Counted from the first letter of the stretch, positions 7,482 through 16,587 are shown. The stretch is 64,000 bases of DNA from Bradyrhizobium sp. WSM471 (GCF_000244915.1 NZ_CM001442.1:4216001-4280000); one strand, 5' to 3'. Notes: generated by a model not told the origin, from the sequence alone. Made by a program: numbers and translations.

Positions 7482-8327
7482 ATGATCACAGTTCCGGAAC
7501 TGGTGTCGCAAGCTCTGGGCGCGTTTCTGACGACGGAAACCAAGGACCGGTTCGGCGCCTCCCATGCCGGCCTGACCGAACTGCTTCCGTTTGCAGCCAA
7601 GCTCACGATGGAGTGCATCGGCAACAGCGATGCTCTCTATCATAACATCGAGCATACGTTGCTCGTGACCCTTGCCGGGCACGATATCCTAACGGGGCGC
7701 GCGCTGCTCCGGCCCACGACGGCAAACGACTATGCGAATTTCATTCTGGCGTGCCTTACCCACGACATCGGATACGTCCGCGGCGTCGTTCAGGGCGATG
7801 AGGATGATCTGTTCATCGCGGACGTCACCGGCAGAACGGTTCGTCTGCCGCGAGGATCGTCCGATGCAGCTCTCGCGCCATACCATGTCGATCGGTCGAA
7901 ACTGTTCGTGCTGGAGCGGCTGGATTCCGTTGAGCTGCTGGATGCCGACCGGGTTTCCCGGGCGATCGAATATACCCGGTTTCCTTACGCGATGTCTTCG
8001 AATGACAGCCTCATCGAAGAGGAGGGATTGCTGTTGCGGGCCGCCGATCTCATCGGTCAGCTCGGCGATCCCAACTATCTGAAGAAGTCGAACGCGCTGT
8101 TCTACGAGTTCGAGGAGATCGGTCTCAACAAGACCTTGGGCTACGCGACGCCGGCGGATATCGTCTACAAATATCCTCAATTCTATTGGGGCAACGTCGC
8201 TCCTCAGATCCAGCAGGCGATACGTTATCTCAATGTGACCTCGCGCGGCCGGCAGTGGATCGCGAGTCTGTACGGCAACGTGTTTCGGGCCGAGCGTGAG
8301 CTGAACCTATCCGGACCGCAGCCCTAG
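7482..8327 (+). CDS. HD-domain metal-dependent phosphohydrolase
   Basis: The ATG at 7482 is preceded by GGAGAG. The 281-residue protein has a YHNIEH segment (His54, His58) and a THDIGY segment (His94, Asp95), the metal-binding pattern of HD/PDEase-type phosphohydrolases, which hydrolyse nucleotides or cyclic nucleotides. The substrate cannot be told from sequence. There is no membrane segment or sensory domain. It sits between FixK-type boxes and upstream of the AI-2E-type transporter, so a role in nucleotide signalling under low oxygen is possible but unproven. Confidence 0.75.
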   Translation: MITVPELVSQALGAFLTTETKDRFGASHAGLTELLPFAAKLTMECIGNSDALYHNIEHTLLVTLAGHDILTGRALLRPTTANDYANFILACLTHDIGYVRGVVQGDEDDLFIADVTGRTVRLPRGSSDAALAPYHVDRSKLFVLERLDSVELLDADRVSRAIEYTRFPYAMSSNDSLIEEEGLLLRAADLIGQLGDPNYLKKSNALFYEFEEIGLNKTLGYATPADIVYKYPQFYWGNVAPQIQQAIRYLNVTSRGRQWIASLYGNVFRAERELNLSGPQP

Positions 8328-8342
8328 AAGAGCGCGCGCTCG

Positions 8343-8356
8343 TTGATCTGGATCAA
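8343..8356. promoter_or_regulatory. FixK/FNR-type box (TTGATCTGGATCAA)
   Basis: A perfect dyad, centred 72 bp before the GTG start of the AI-2E-type transporter gene at 8422. Confidence 0.75.
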
Positions 8357-8421
8357 GCCAGCTGAGCGAGGGGACTGGCTAACTCGCTTCAGCATGCGCA
8401 GCATGAGCTGAAGGCGAGTCC

Positions 8422-9510
8422 GTGAAAACACTCCGCCAGATATTCTCCGGAGACGAGATCATCCAGCTTTTGATCCGGCTGGGATTGCTGGGGCTGTTGC
8501 TCATCTGGGCGCTCCTCCTGGTCCGCCCATTCGTGCCGATATTGGCCTGGAGTGTCGTGCTCGCCGCTGCGCTGAACCCGGTGTTTCGGCGCCTCAGTGA
8601 CATTCTCGGAGGACGACCGAAGCTTGCAGCGACGATCCTCACGCTCATCAATCTCGCGGTTGTGATCGGGCCCGCGACGTGGCTGGGCCTCGGAGCGGTC
8701 GACGGCATCACCGATCTCGCAGCCCAAATGACGGCTGGTGAACTGCATGTTCCATCCCCGCCGCAGTCTCTCAAGGACTGGCCCATCGTCGGGCCTCAAC
8801 TGTTCGATCTCTGGGACCAGGCGACGACCAATCTCCGGTCGCTCTTGCGCCCAGTGCTGCCCTATCTAAAGCCATTTGCGGCCACCCTGCTTGGCTTTGC
8901 CGGCAATGCCGGCGTGGGAACGGTCAAGTTTCTGCTGTCGGTAGCGGTGGCTGGGGTGCTGTTTCCCTATGGACCTCAGCTCGTGGCTGCGGGGCGCGGC
9001 TTTCTGTCACGCATCGTGCCGGACCAGAGCGAGCATTTTCTGGACTTGGCGGGCGCGACCATCCGCGCGGTGGCTCAAGGTGTAATCGGTGTCGCGGTCA
9101 TTCAAGCCTTGCTGGCCGGCATCGGCTTCAAGCTGGCCGGTATTGCCAGCGCGGGGCTTCTGGCGTTTGTGGTGCTGTTGCTGTCCATCGTGCAGATCGG
9201 CGGTACGATCGTGATCCTGCCAGTCATCATCTGGATTTGGACCGACAAGGAATTCTCCATCGCACTGCTGCTGACGTTGTTCCTTGTGGCCGTCGCCGTA
9301 CTCGACAACGTCCTGAAGCCGCTTGTCATGGGGCGCGGGCTGACCACGCCGGCGCTCGTCATTCTGATCGGAGTGATCGGGGGTACTCTCTTCCACGGCA
9401 TACTCGGTCTCTTCATCGGACCAATCATTCTATCTGTTGTCTGGGAGCTCACAGTGGCCTGGATCCGGACGGAAGGTGCTGCGCCGGTGCAACTGGCGGC
9501 CAAGCGTTGA
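8422..9510 (+). CDS. AI-2E (PerM/YdiK-type) family transporter
   Basis: The start is GTG at 8422 with AAGGCGAG upstream. The 362-residue protein has about eight hydrophobic segments: two at the N-terminus, a long soluble loop (residues about 95-150), then a C-terminal membrane block. It contains the family-like segment SALLLTLFLVAVAVLDNVLKPLVMGRGL. Members of this family export autoinducer-2 or act in Na+/H+ exchange; the substrate here is unknown. Its stop codon overlaps the next FixK-type box, so the downstream operon can be started separately. Confidence 0.85.
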   Translation: MKTLRQIFSGDEIIQLLIRLGLLGLLLIWALLLVRPFVPILAWSVVLAAALNPVFRRLSDILGGRPKLAATILTLINLAVVIGPATWLGLGAVDGITDLAAQMTAGELHVPSPPQSLKDWPIVGPQLFDLWDQATTNLRSLLRPVLPYLKPFAATLLGFAGNAGVGTVKFLLSVAVAGVLFPYGPQLVAAGRGFLSRIVPDQSEHFLDLAGATIRAVAQGVIGVAVIQALLAGIGFKLAGIASAGLLAFVVLLLSIVQIGGTIVILPVIIWIWTDKEFSIALLLTLFLVAVAVLDNVLKPLVMGRGLTTPALVILIGVIGGTLFHGILGLFIGPIILSVVWELTVAWIRTEGAAPVQLAAKR

Positions 9511-9520
9511 CCTATATCAA
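9507..9520. promoter_or_regulatory. FixK/FNR-type box (TTGACCTATATCAA)
   Basis: It overlaps the TGA stop (9508-9510) of the transporter gene and is centred 67 bp before the DUF3141 start at 9581. It gives the DUF3141-pta-ackA-fabI operon its own oxygen-controlled promoter. Confidence 0.7.
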
Positions 9521-9580
9521 GACCGCCAAATACAGCGGGCTTTGGATGGATCGACACGACGATAAGGCCGGAGAACGTGG

Positions 9581-11803
9581 ATGGAAATGTCTGTATTGCC
9601 CGGTGGCCCGATGTCCGGGTTCGTCGCCTCGGCGGTCGAATACATGGTGGATGCAGGACAACGGAGCATTCTGTTCCTTGATGTGATGCGCCGGCGCGGT
9701 GATCAGTATCGAGAGCACGTCGCTCAGACCGCTCCTCACGTCTTGCAATACGCGGCCGAGTTGATCATCGATGGCCGTCAGCTGAACGAACCCGTCAACT
9801 ACGCGCTTGTCCGCATCATCCCGCCAGCAGGCGTGGAGATTGATCCTGCGCGGCGGCCGTTCATCGTGATCGATCCGCGCGCCGGACACGGGCCGGGCAT
9901 CGGCGGATTCAAGGCCGACAGCGAGATCGGCGTCGCCATGAAGGCGGGGCACCCCTGCTACTTCGTCGGTTTCCTGCCGGAGCCAATGCCGGGACAGACG
10001 ATCGAGCGCATCGCTCGCGCCGAAGCCAGGTTCGTCGAGGAGGTCATCAGCCGCCATCCGGACGCCGACGGCAAGCCCTGCGTGATCGGTAATTGCCAGG
10101 CCGGCTGGGCAGTCATGATTCTGGCATCTCTACGGCCTGAACTGTTCGGGCCGCTGATCATTGCCGGTGCACCGCTCGCCTACTGGGCGGGCGTGCATGG
10201 CAAGTATCCAATGCGCTATTCGGGCGGCTTGCTGGGTGGAAGCTGGCTGACGGCCCTTGTCAGCGATCTCGGCGCCGGCAAGTTCGACGGCGCCTGGCTG
10301 GTGCAGAACTTCGAGGGCCAGAATCCTTCGAACACGCTCTGGACAAAGCAGTATAACGTCTATTCGAAAATCGACACCGAAGCCGAGCGTTACCTCGACT
10401 TCGAACGCTGGTGGGGTGGACACGTCAACCTTAACGCCGAGGAGATCCAGTTCATCGTCGATGAGCTCTTTGTCGGCAACAACCTTGCCTCCGGCAACAT
10501 CAAGATGTCTGACGGCGAGCAGGTCGACTTGCGCAACATCAGGTCGCCCATCGTGGTGTTCTGCTCGAAGGGCGATAACGTCACGCCGCCGCAGCAGGCG
10601 TTGGACTGGATCCTCGATTGCTACACCGACGTCGACGACATCAGGGCGTATGGGCAGACGATCGTTTACACAGTTCATGAAAGCGTCGGTCATCTCGGCA
10701 TCTTCGTCTCCGGGGGCGTCGCCAAGAAGGAGCATGCCGAATTCTCCAGCAATATCGATCTGATCGATGTGCTGCCGCCCGGACTCTATGAGGCGACCTT
10801 CGAAGCCAAGGGCGCCGACACCACGCATGCCGATCTCGCAGCCGGACAATGGGTGATGCGCTGCGAGGCCCGGACGCTCGACGACATCCGCGCCATGGGC
10901 GGCAATTCGCCCGAGGACGAGCGGCGCTTCGCCGCGGCCAAGCGGGTCTCCGAGCTCAATCTTGCGGCTTATCGCAAATTCGTGCAGCCGTGGATTAGGG
11001 GCATGGTTGCGCCGCAGACGGCGGACTTGATGCGCAATCTTCATCCGTTGCGGACGCAGTATGAGGCGTTCAGCAGTCAAAATCCGTGGATGAGCGCGGT
11101 GAAGTCAGTCGCGGAAGGAGTGGAAGAGAACCGCAAGCCAGTTTCGAAGGATAATCCGTTCCTGGCGTTCCAGGAGCAGCTCTCCAAGCAGATCGTTCAT
11201 GTGTTCGACAGCTGGCGCGATTCGCAGGAAGCAATGAGTGAGGCGATCTTCCTCAATATCTACGGCTCGCCTGCGCTCCAGACCGCGCTTGGTATAGATC
11301 CGAAAGCCGAACCCTCGCGCCCGCGCGAGATGCCCGCCGAGCATCGTGCCCTGCTCGATAAGCGGGCCGCTGAACTCAGGTCCTCGATGGAAAAAGGAGG
11401 GCTGCGCGAAGCGGCGCTTCGTGCCCTGCTGTATGTCGGTTCGGCGAGAGGAATGGTCGACGAGCGGAGCATCGAGGCGTTGCGTCTGGTTCGCCGCGAC
11501 TACGCCGGAGCGCGATTGACTCTGCCCGAGTTCAAGACGCTGGTGCGCGAACAGTTCTTCATGCTGCTGATCGATCGCGAGGCCGCCTTGGCCGCGATCC
11601 CGAAGCTGTTGCCTGACCACGTCGATCAACGCCGCGAGGTCTTCGCCGCGATCAGCGAGGTGCTGTCCGCCAGCGAGGAAATCACGGGCGAGCGCGCAAT
11701 TCGCCTGCAGCAGATCGCGGCATTGTTTGGCCTTGAGGCTGGTGAACAGCCGGGGAGAGCGTCGAATATCGCCCCTTTCGATCCCAAGGCGAAGGCGTCG
11801 TAA
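9581..11803 (+). CDS. DUF3141 protein, PHA-synthase-like alpha/beta hydrolase
   Basis: The 740-residue protein starts at ATG 9581. An alpha/beta-hydrolase core occupies residues about 75-400. VIGNCQAGW places Cys172 at the nucleophile elbow in the G-x-C-x-(A/G)-G form seen in polyhydroxyalkanoate synthases. SKGDNVTPP gives Asp332 and HESVGHLGIF gives His371, completing a Cys-Asp-His triad. Residues 400-740 are helical and unique to the family. The protein heads an operon with phosphotransacylase and acetate kinase (22 bp to the next gene), so it probably handles acyl-CoA or hydroxyacyl thioesters or polymer. No activity is established that I know of. Confidence 0.85.
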   Translation: MEMSVLPGGPMSGFVASAVEYMVDAGQRSILFLDVMRRRGDQYREHVAQTAPHVLQYAAELIIDGRQLNEPVNYALVRIIPPAGVEIDPARRPFIVIDPRAGHGPGIGGFKADSEIGVAMKAGHPCYFVGFLPEPMPGQTIERIARAEARFVEEVISRHPDADGKPCVIGNCQAGWAVMILASLRPELFGPLIIAGAPLAYWAGVHGKYPMRYSGGLLGGSWLTALVSDLGAGKFDGAWLVQNFEGQNPSNTLWTKQYNVYSKIDTEAERYLDFERWWGGHVNLNAEEIQFIVDELFVGNNLASGNIKMSDGEQVDLRNIRSPIVVFCSKGDNVTPPQQALDWILDCYTDVDDIRAYGQTIVYTVHESVGHLGIFVSGGVAKKEHAEFSSNIDLIDVLPPGLYEATFEAKGADTTHADLAAGQWVMRCEARTLDDIRAMGGNSPEDERRFAAAKRVSELNLAAYRKFVQPWIRGMVAPQTADLMRNLHPLRTQYEAFSSQNPWMSAVKSVAEGVEENRKPVSKDNPFLAFQEQLSKQIVHVFDSWRDSQEAMSEAIFLNIYGSPALQTALGIDPKAEPSRPREMPAEHRALLDKRAAELRSSMEKGGLREAALRALLYVGSARGMVDERSIEALRLVRRDYAGARLTLPEFKTLVREQFFMLLIDREAALAAIPKLLPDHVDQRREVFAAISEVLSASEEITGERAIRLQQIAALFGLEAGEQPGRASNIAPFDPKAKAS

Positions 11804-11825
11804 TACTCGTTGGAAGGACGGCCAC

Positions 11826-12788
11826 ATGTCAGCCGATGCCACGCAGACACAGCCCGCGAGCAAGTACGACCGCCTGATCGCCGCGGCGAGGGCGGTGCCG
11901 CCGACCCCGACCGTCGTCGTGCATCCCTGCGACGAGACATCGCTGCGCGGCGCCGTCGAGAGCGCACAGGCCGGCATCATTCGGCCGATCCTGGTCGGGC
12001 CCGACAAGAAGATCCGGGATACGGCCGCCAGGCACGGTCTTGACGTTGGCGCGTTCGAGATCGTCGATACCGCGCATAGCGAAGCATCGGCCGCTCGGGG
12101 TGTCGAGCTGATCCACGCAGGCAAGGGGGAGCTGCTGATGAAGGGCAGCCTGCACACGGACGAGCTGATGCGCGCCGTCACCGCCAAGGCCGGCGGACTG
12201 CGCACCGACCGGCGCATCAGCCATGTCTTCGTCATGGACGTGCCGGCCTATGCCGAAACCATCTTCGTCACGGATGCGGCCATCAACATCTTCCCGGATC
12301 TCGATGCCAAACGCGACATCATCCAGAATGCAATCGATCTGTACGTGCAAGCCGGCTTCGGGAAATCGCCACGCGTCGCGATTCTGTCGGCGGTCGAAAT
12401 CGTCACTTCCAAGATTCCGTCGACGATCGAGGCCGCGGCACTCTGCAAGATGGCGGACCGGGGCCAGATCACCGGCGGGATACTTGATGGGCCGCTGGCG
12501 TTTGACAATGCAATCGACGAAGAGGCGGCGCGGATCAAGGGGATTAAGTCCGAAGTCGCCGGCCGGGCGCAGATCCTGGTGGTTCCCGACCTCGAATCCG
12601 GCAATATGCTGGCGAAGAATCTCGCTTATTTCGCCAAGGCTGACGGCGCGGGCGTCGTGCTCGGAGCCCGGGTGCCGGTCGTTCTGACGTCGCGTGCGGA
12701 TTCGCCGCGCGCACGGATGGCCTCCTGTGCGGTTGCAGCCCTGTATGCCCATGCACGGCGCCAGCATGCTCCCACGATCGCGGCGTGA
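11826..12788 (+). CDS. Phosphate acetyl/butyryltransferase
   Basis: The ATG at 11826 follows GGAAGGA. The 320-residue protein belongs to the PTA_PTB family: CDETSLRGAVESAQAGIIRPILVGP at the N-terminus, MKGSLHTDELMRAV, and the C-terminal LESGNMLAKNLAYFAKADGAGVVLGARVPVVLTSRAD, a hallmark of the family. It exchanges CoA for phosphate on a short acyl group (acetyl- or butyryl-CoA to the acyl phosphate). The length is that of the compact Ptb/PduL-unrelated type, without N-terminal DRTGG domain. It lies directly before acetate kinase, with which it would make ATP from acyl-CoA. Confidence 0.9.
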   Translation: MSADATQTQPASKYDRLIAAARAVPPTPTVVVHPCDETSLRGAVESAQAGIIRPILVGPDKKIRDTAARHGLDVGAFEIVDTAHSEASAARGVELIHAGKGELLMKGSLHTDELMRAVTAKAGGLRTDRRISHVFVMDVPAYAETIFVTDAAINIFPDLDAKRDIIQNAIDLYVQAGFGKSPRVAILSAVEIVTSKIPSTIEAAALCKMADRGQITGGILDGPLAFDNAIDEEAARIKGIKSEVAGRAQILVVPDLESGNMLAKNLAYFAKADGAGVVLGARVPVVLTSRADSPRARMASCAVAALYAHARRQHAPTIAA

Positions 12789-12793
12789 GCGCC

Positions 12794-14008
12794 ATGGATA
12801 CCATCCTCGTGGTCAATGCCGGCTCCTCCAGTGTCAAGTTCCGGATCTATTCTATCGAGAACGAAGGAATGCTGCGGCAGCAGCTTAAGGGGCAGATCGA
12901 CGGCATCGGCAGCCGTCCCCGTTTGCGGGCGAGCGGCACTGAGGGTGATCCGCTCGCCGATCGCGCCTATCCGATCGATGCCGTGCCGGACGTTCCGGCC
13001 GCAATGGACATCGCCGGCGCGTGGCTGCGGGACGAGCTTTGTATCCGTCCTATCGCGGTTGGTCACCGCGTCGTTCACGGCGGGCCGGACTACGACCGTC
13101 CGATCCAGATCGACCATGGTGTCGTGACCCGGCTGGAACGGTTTGTCGCGCTGGCGCCGCTGCATCAGCCACACAATCTGGCGCCGATCCGCTCGATTCT
13201 GGCCAATTTTCCGGAGCTGCTGCAAGTCGCCTGTTTCGACACCGCCTTTCACCGCACGCATAGCGCGGTCGCCGACCATTATGCGATCCCGTATGGGCTT
13301 CATGCCGAAGGCGTGCGTCGCTACGGGTTTCACGGCCTCTCGTACGAATACATCGCGAAGACCTTGCCGAAGATCGCGCCGAAGATTGCGAAGGGACGGG
13401 TCATCGTCGCTCATCTCGGGAGCGGCGCGTCGATGTGCGCGCTCAGCGGCGGGCAAAGCATCGAAAGCACGATGGGCTTCACCGCTCTCGACGGGCTCCC
13501 AATGGGAACGCGCCCTGGTCAGATCGATCCGGGCGTCGTGCTCTACCTGATCTCGGAGAAAGGGATGTCGGCATCCAACGTTCAGAATTTTCTTTACCGC
13601 GACTGCGGCCTGAAGGGACTGTCCGGCATCAGCAACGACATGCGCGAGCTCGAGGCCAGCGACAATGTCAACGCCAAATTGGCGATCGACTATTTCGTCT
13701 ACCGAACCGGGCTCAACGCAGGCATGCTCGCAGCAGCACTGCAAGGTCTTGATGCGTTCGTCTTCACGGCTGGCATTGGCGAGAACTCCGCCACCCTCCG
13801 TGCACGTATAGCCGAGCAACTGAGATGGCTTGGTGTTACCCTCGATCAGGCGGAAAATTCCCGTCATTCGCGACTGATATCGGGCTCAAACAGCCTGATT
13901 CCGGTGTATGTCGTCCCGACGGACGAGGAATTGATGATCGCGCAACATACGCTATCGCTGCTGATGAAACGGCCGACCACCAACGTCAGACAGGAGAGGG
14001 CGTCATGA
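12794..14008 (+). CDS. ackA: Acetate kinase
   Basis: ATG 12794 is chosen (MDTILVVNAGSSSVKF); an in-frame GTG at 12785, overlapping the previous stop, would add three residues. The 404-residue length is standard. Visible motifs are NAGSSSVKF, RRYGFHGLSYEYI, HLGSGASMCAL and FTAGIGENS, all ASKHA-kinase signatures. It converts acyl phosphate and ADP to acid and ATP. Downstream it overlaps the enoyl reductase by 4 bp, so the genes are translationally coupled. Butyrate or propionate kinase activity cannot be excluded. Confidence 0.92.
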   Translation: MDTILVVNAGSSSVKFRIYSIENEGMLRQQLKGQIDGIGSRPRLRASGTEGDPLADRAYPIDAVPDVPAAMDIAGAWLRDELCIRPIAVGHRVVHGGPDYDRPIQIDHGVVTRLERFVALAPLHQPHNLAPIRSILANFPELLQVACFDTAFHRTHSAVADHYAIPYGLHAEGVRRYGFHGLSYEYIAKTLPKIAPKIAKGRVIVAHLGSGASMCALSGGQSIESTMGFTALDGLPMGTRPGQIDPGVVLYLISEKGMSASNVQNFLYRDCGLKGLSGISNDMRELEASDNVNAKLAIDYFVYRTGLNAGMLAAALQGLDAFVFTAGIGENSATLRARIAEQLRWLGVTLDQAENSRHSRLISGSNSLIPVYVVPTDEELMIAQHTLSLLMKRPTTNVRQERAS

Positions 14009-14793
14009 TTCCCGTGTTTCCTGATACCAAGATTGCCCTGAAGGGAAAAAAGGGCCTCGTCGTAGGCATCGCCAACGACCAGTCGATTGCATGGGGCTGC
14101 GCCAAGGCCTTTCGCGCCCTCGGCGCCGATATCGCCGTCACCTACCTCAACGAGCGTGCGAAGAAGCACGTCGAGCCGCTCGCGCAGGCGCTTGGGGCTC
14201 CCATCTTCATGCCGCTCGATGTCATGGTAGAGGGGCAGACCGAAGAGGTGTTCGCGCGGATCGAGAAGGAGTGGGGACAGCTAGATTTCCTGCTGCATTC
14301 GATCGCCTTCTCACCGAAGGAAGCCTTGCACGGACGTGTGGTGGACGTCGGCCGCGACGGGTTTCTGAAGACGATGGAGGTCTCCTGCTGGTCCTTCATG
14401 CGCATGGCTCATCTGGCCGAGCCGCTGATGAAGAACGGCGGCACCATGTTCACCATGACCTATTACGGCAGTCAGATGGTGGTTGAAAATTACAACGTGA
14501 TGGGCGTGGCGAAGGCCGCGCTCGAAGCGTCGGTGCGCTACATTGCGGCCGAGCTCGGACCCAAAGGAATCCGCGTGCATGCGATCTCGCCTGGACCGCT
14601 CGCCACGCGCGCCGCCTCGGGCATTCCGGAGTTCGACGAGCTGATGGACAAGGCGCAATCGAAGGCACCATCGCGCAGCCTCGTCAGCATCGACGATGTC
14701 GGGAACGCCACTGCGTTCCTGGCGCTCGACGGCGCCAAGCTCATCACGGGCAGCGTTCTCTACGTCGACGGTGGTTATCACATTATCGATTGA
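14005..14793 (+). CDS. fabI: Enoyl-ACP reductase, FabI-type
   Basis: ATG 14005 follows AGGAGAGGG and overlaps the ackA stop. The 262-residue protein shows the FabI NADH motif GIANDQSIAWG, SIAFSPKEAL, the active-site TYYGSQMVVENYNVMGVAKAALE (Tyr and Lys spaced as in FabI), and SGPLATRAASGI. It reduces enoyl-ACP in fatty-acid synthesis. Rhizobia usually have a housekeeping fabI elsewhere, so this copy in a low-oxygen operon may be a second isoform, perhaps to reoxidise NADH or alter lipids; that is inference. Confidence 0.92.
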   Translation: MIPVFPDTKIALKGKKGLVVGIANDQSIAWGCAKAFRALGADIAVTYLNERAKKHVEPLAQALGAPIFMPLDVMVEGQTEEVFARIEKEWGQLDFLLHSIAFSPKEALHGRVVDVGRDGFLKTMEVSCWSFMRMAHLAEPLMKNGGTMFTMTYYGSQMVVENYNVMGVAKAALEASVRYIAAELGPKGIRVHAISPGPLATRAASGIPEFDELMDKAQSKAPSRSLVSIDDVGNATAFLALDGAKLITGSVLYVDGGYHIID

Positions 14794-14812
14794 GAAGAGA
14801 CCGGCGCGTTGC

Positions 14813-15271
14813 TCAGCGATAGTGCAGGGCGATCAGTTCGGCGACGCAGGCCGGTCGTTTGCCGCCCTCGATCTCGATAACGAGATGATAATTCACACGC
14901 AGGCCGTCGGGAGGCACGTCCTCCGTCTCGGCAACGCTGACGCGGCCGCGCAGCTTCGATCCCGCCTGGACCGGCGAAAGGTACCTGATCCTGTCCGCGC
15001 CGTAGTTCAGGGTGTTACGCAGCCCCTTCAGCCCCATCACCGAGCGGATGAACATCGGCGCAAGCGCCAGCGACAGCAGCCCGTGGGCGATGGTGGTGCC
15101 GCCGGGCATCTCTTTGCGTGCGCGCTCCTAGTCGACGTGGATCCATTGCTCATCGCAGGTAGCTTCCGCAAATCTGTTGATCCGATCCTGCGTGACTTCG
15201 ATCCAGTCGCTGGCACCGATCTCGGTGCCGACGGCGGATCTAATCTCATTGAAATCGCCGAATATCCGCAT
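14813..15271 (-). pseudogene. MaoC-like dehydratase gene with an in-frame amber codon
   Basis: The frame starts at ATG 15271 (MRIFGDFNEIRSAVGTEIGASDWIEV), 13 bp after the CoA-transferase beta gene, and would encode about 151 residues, the usual length of NodN/MaoC-type hot-dog (R)-enoyl-CoA hydratases. Codon 48 (15130-15128) is TAG, within EQWIHVD*ERARKE, where family members have D-P-E-R-A. The part after the stop has the active-site-type segment PGGTTIAHGLLSLALAPMF. One nonsense codon in an otherwise intact frame suggests recent loss; a sequencing error or readthrough is possible. Confidence 0.75.
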
Positions 15272-15284
15272 GCGCACCACCCGG

Positions 15285-15935
15285 TCAGATCATCATTTCC
15301 GGGACGTGGTCGGGAACGATGAGGTCGGCGTCCGTGACCGCCATGACTTCGCCGATCGTAATGCCGGGCGCGGTCTCGAGCAGCGTTGCCTTGCCCCCGG
15401 CAAAGCCGATCACTGCCATGTCGGTGACGACCAGGCTCACGGGCCGCACCGCGGTCAGCGGCAAAGTACATTTCGCGACGATCTTGGACTTGCCCTTTGC
15501 CGCGTGCTGCATGGCGACGATGACGCGCTTGGCGCCGCTGACGAGGTCCATTGCGCCGCCCATGCCGGGCACCATCTTGCCCGGAATCGTCCAGTTAGCG
15601 AGATGGCCGTGTGCATCGACCTGGAGACCTCCAAGCACGGTCACATCGACATGACCGCCGCGAATCAATCCGAATGACATTGCGCTGTCGAAGGTCGACG
15701 CGCCGGGCAGTGCGCTGATCGGACGTCCGCCGGCGTCCGTCAGCGCCGGATGTGCCAAGCCTTGCTCGGGGATCGGCCCGGTGCCGATCAGGCCGTTTTC
15801 TGATTGGAAGAACACCTTCAGGTCGGCTGGAACGTAGTTTGCGACGAGCGTGGGGATGCCGATGCCGAGATTGACGAGGTCGCCGCTCCGGAGCTCCTTG
15901 GCCACGCGCCGAGCGATCAGGGTCTGCGGATCCAT
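15285..15935 (-). CDS. CoA-transferase subunit B (AtoA/ScoB-type)
   Basis: The 216-residue protein starts at ATG 15935, four bases after the alpha-subunit stop. The catalytic glutamate lies in QSENGLIGTGP. Other family segments are LGIGIPTLVANY near the N-terminus, GGHVDVTVLGGLQVDAHGHLANW and GMGGAMDLVSGAKRVIV. With the alpha subunit it moves CoA between short-chain acids such as acetate and acetoacetate or butyrate. The gene is in a three-gene operon with the broken MaoC gene downstream. Confidence 0.9.
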   Translation of the reverse strand: MDPQTLIARRVAKELRSGDLVNLGIGIPTLVANYVPADLKVFFQSENGLIGTGPIPEQGLAHPALTDAGGRPISALPGASTFDSAMSFGLIRGGHVDVTVLGGLQVDAHGHLANWTIPGKMVPGMGGAMDLVSGAKRVIVAMQHAAKGKSKIVAKCTLPLTAVRPVSLVVTDMAVIGFAGGKATLLETAPGITIGEVMAVTDADLIVPDHVPEMMI

Positions 15936-15939
15936 GACG

Positions 15940-16587
15940 TCACCCGTTCGTAATGAGGTAGTCGACCAGCGGTGCTGGCGTTATTACGTGATCCGGCGCG
16001 ATCACGCCGACAGGCACGATGTTCTCGGCCGTGACGATCACCGTATCGGCGGCCATTGCCATGACGGGATTGAAGTTCCGCGAGGTGAGTGCGTAGGCGA
16101 GATTTCCGAGGTAGTCGGCCAGGAAGGCGTGCACCAGCGCGAACTGTGCGCGCAGCGCCGTCTCCAGCAGGAACGATTTACCGTCGATTTCGATCTCACG
16201 TTTGCCTTCCGCAACCAGCGTGCCGACGCCGGTCGGCGTCAGAACGCCGCCCAGGCCGCAACCGCCGGCGCGGATGCGCTCGACCAAGGTTCCCTGAGGG
16301 ACGAGATCGACGGCGATCGTATTCGTCAGCATCTGCTGCTGCACTTTTGGATTGAGCCCAATGTGGGTTGCGGTCAACCGCGAGACCTGCGCGCCGTCGA
16401 ACAGCTTGCCGACGCCTCTCCCAGGCATGGCTGCGTCGTTGCAGATCAATGACAGGTCGGTCTTCTTCTGCCGCACAAGCTCGTCAAGCAGGCGCTCCGG
16501 TGTCCCCACGCCCATGAATCCGCCGACCATGACGCTGGCGCCCGAGGGGATCATGGAAATGGCTTCTTCGACGGAGAGGGTACGCAA
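15940..16587 (-). CDS. CoA-transferase subunit A (AtoD/ScoA-type)
   Basis: The start is taken as TTG at 16587 because GGAG lies seven bases before it and MRTLSVEEAISMIPSGASVMVGGFMGVGTPERL aligns with the AtoD N-terminus; the frame is open to 16674 but that part overlaps the promoter box. The protein is then 215 residues, matching AtoD. HIGLNPKVQQQM, VPQGTLVERIRAGGCGLGG, LTPTGVGT and ARNFNP-like SRNFNPVMAMAADTVIV are visible. It is the CoA-binding partner of the beta subunit. The FixK-type box at 16661-16674 is centred 80 bp upstream. Confidence 0.9.
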   Translation of the reverse strand: MRTLSVEEAISMIPSGASVMVGGFMGVGTPERLLDELVRQKKTDLSLICNDAAMPGRGVGKLFDGAQVSRLTATHIGLNPKVQQQMLTNTIAVDLVPQGTLVERIRAGGCGLGGVLTPTGVGTLVAEGKREIEIDGKSFLLETALRAQFALVHAFLADYLGNLAYALTSRNFNPVMAMAADTVIVTAENIVPVGVIAPDHVITPAPLVDYLITNG

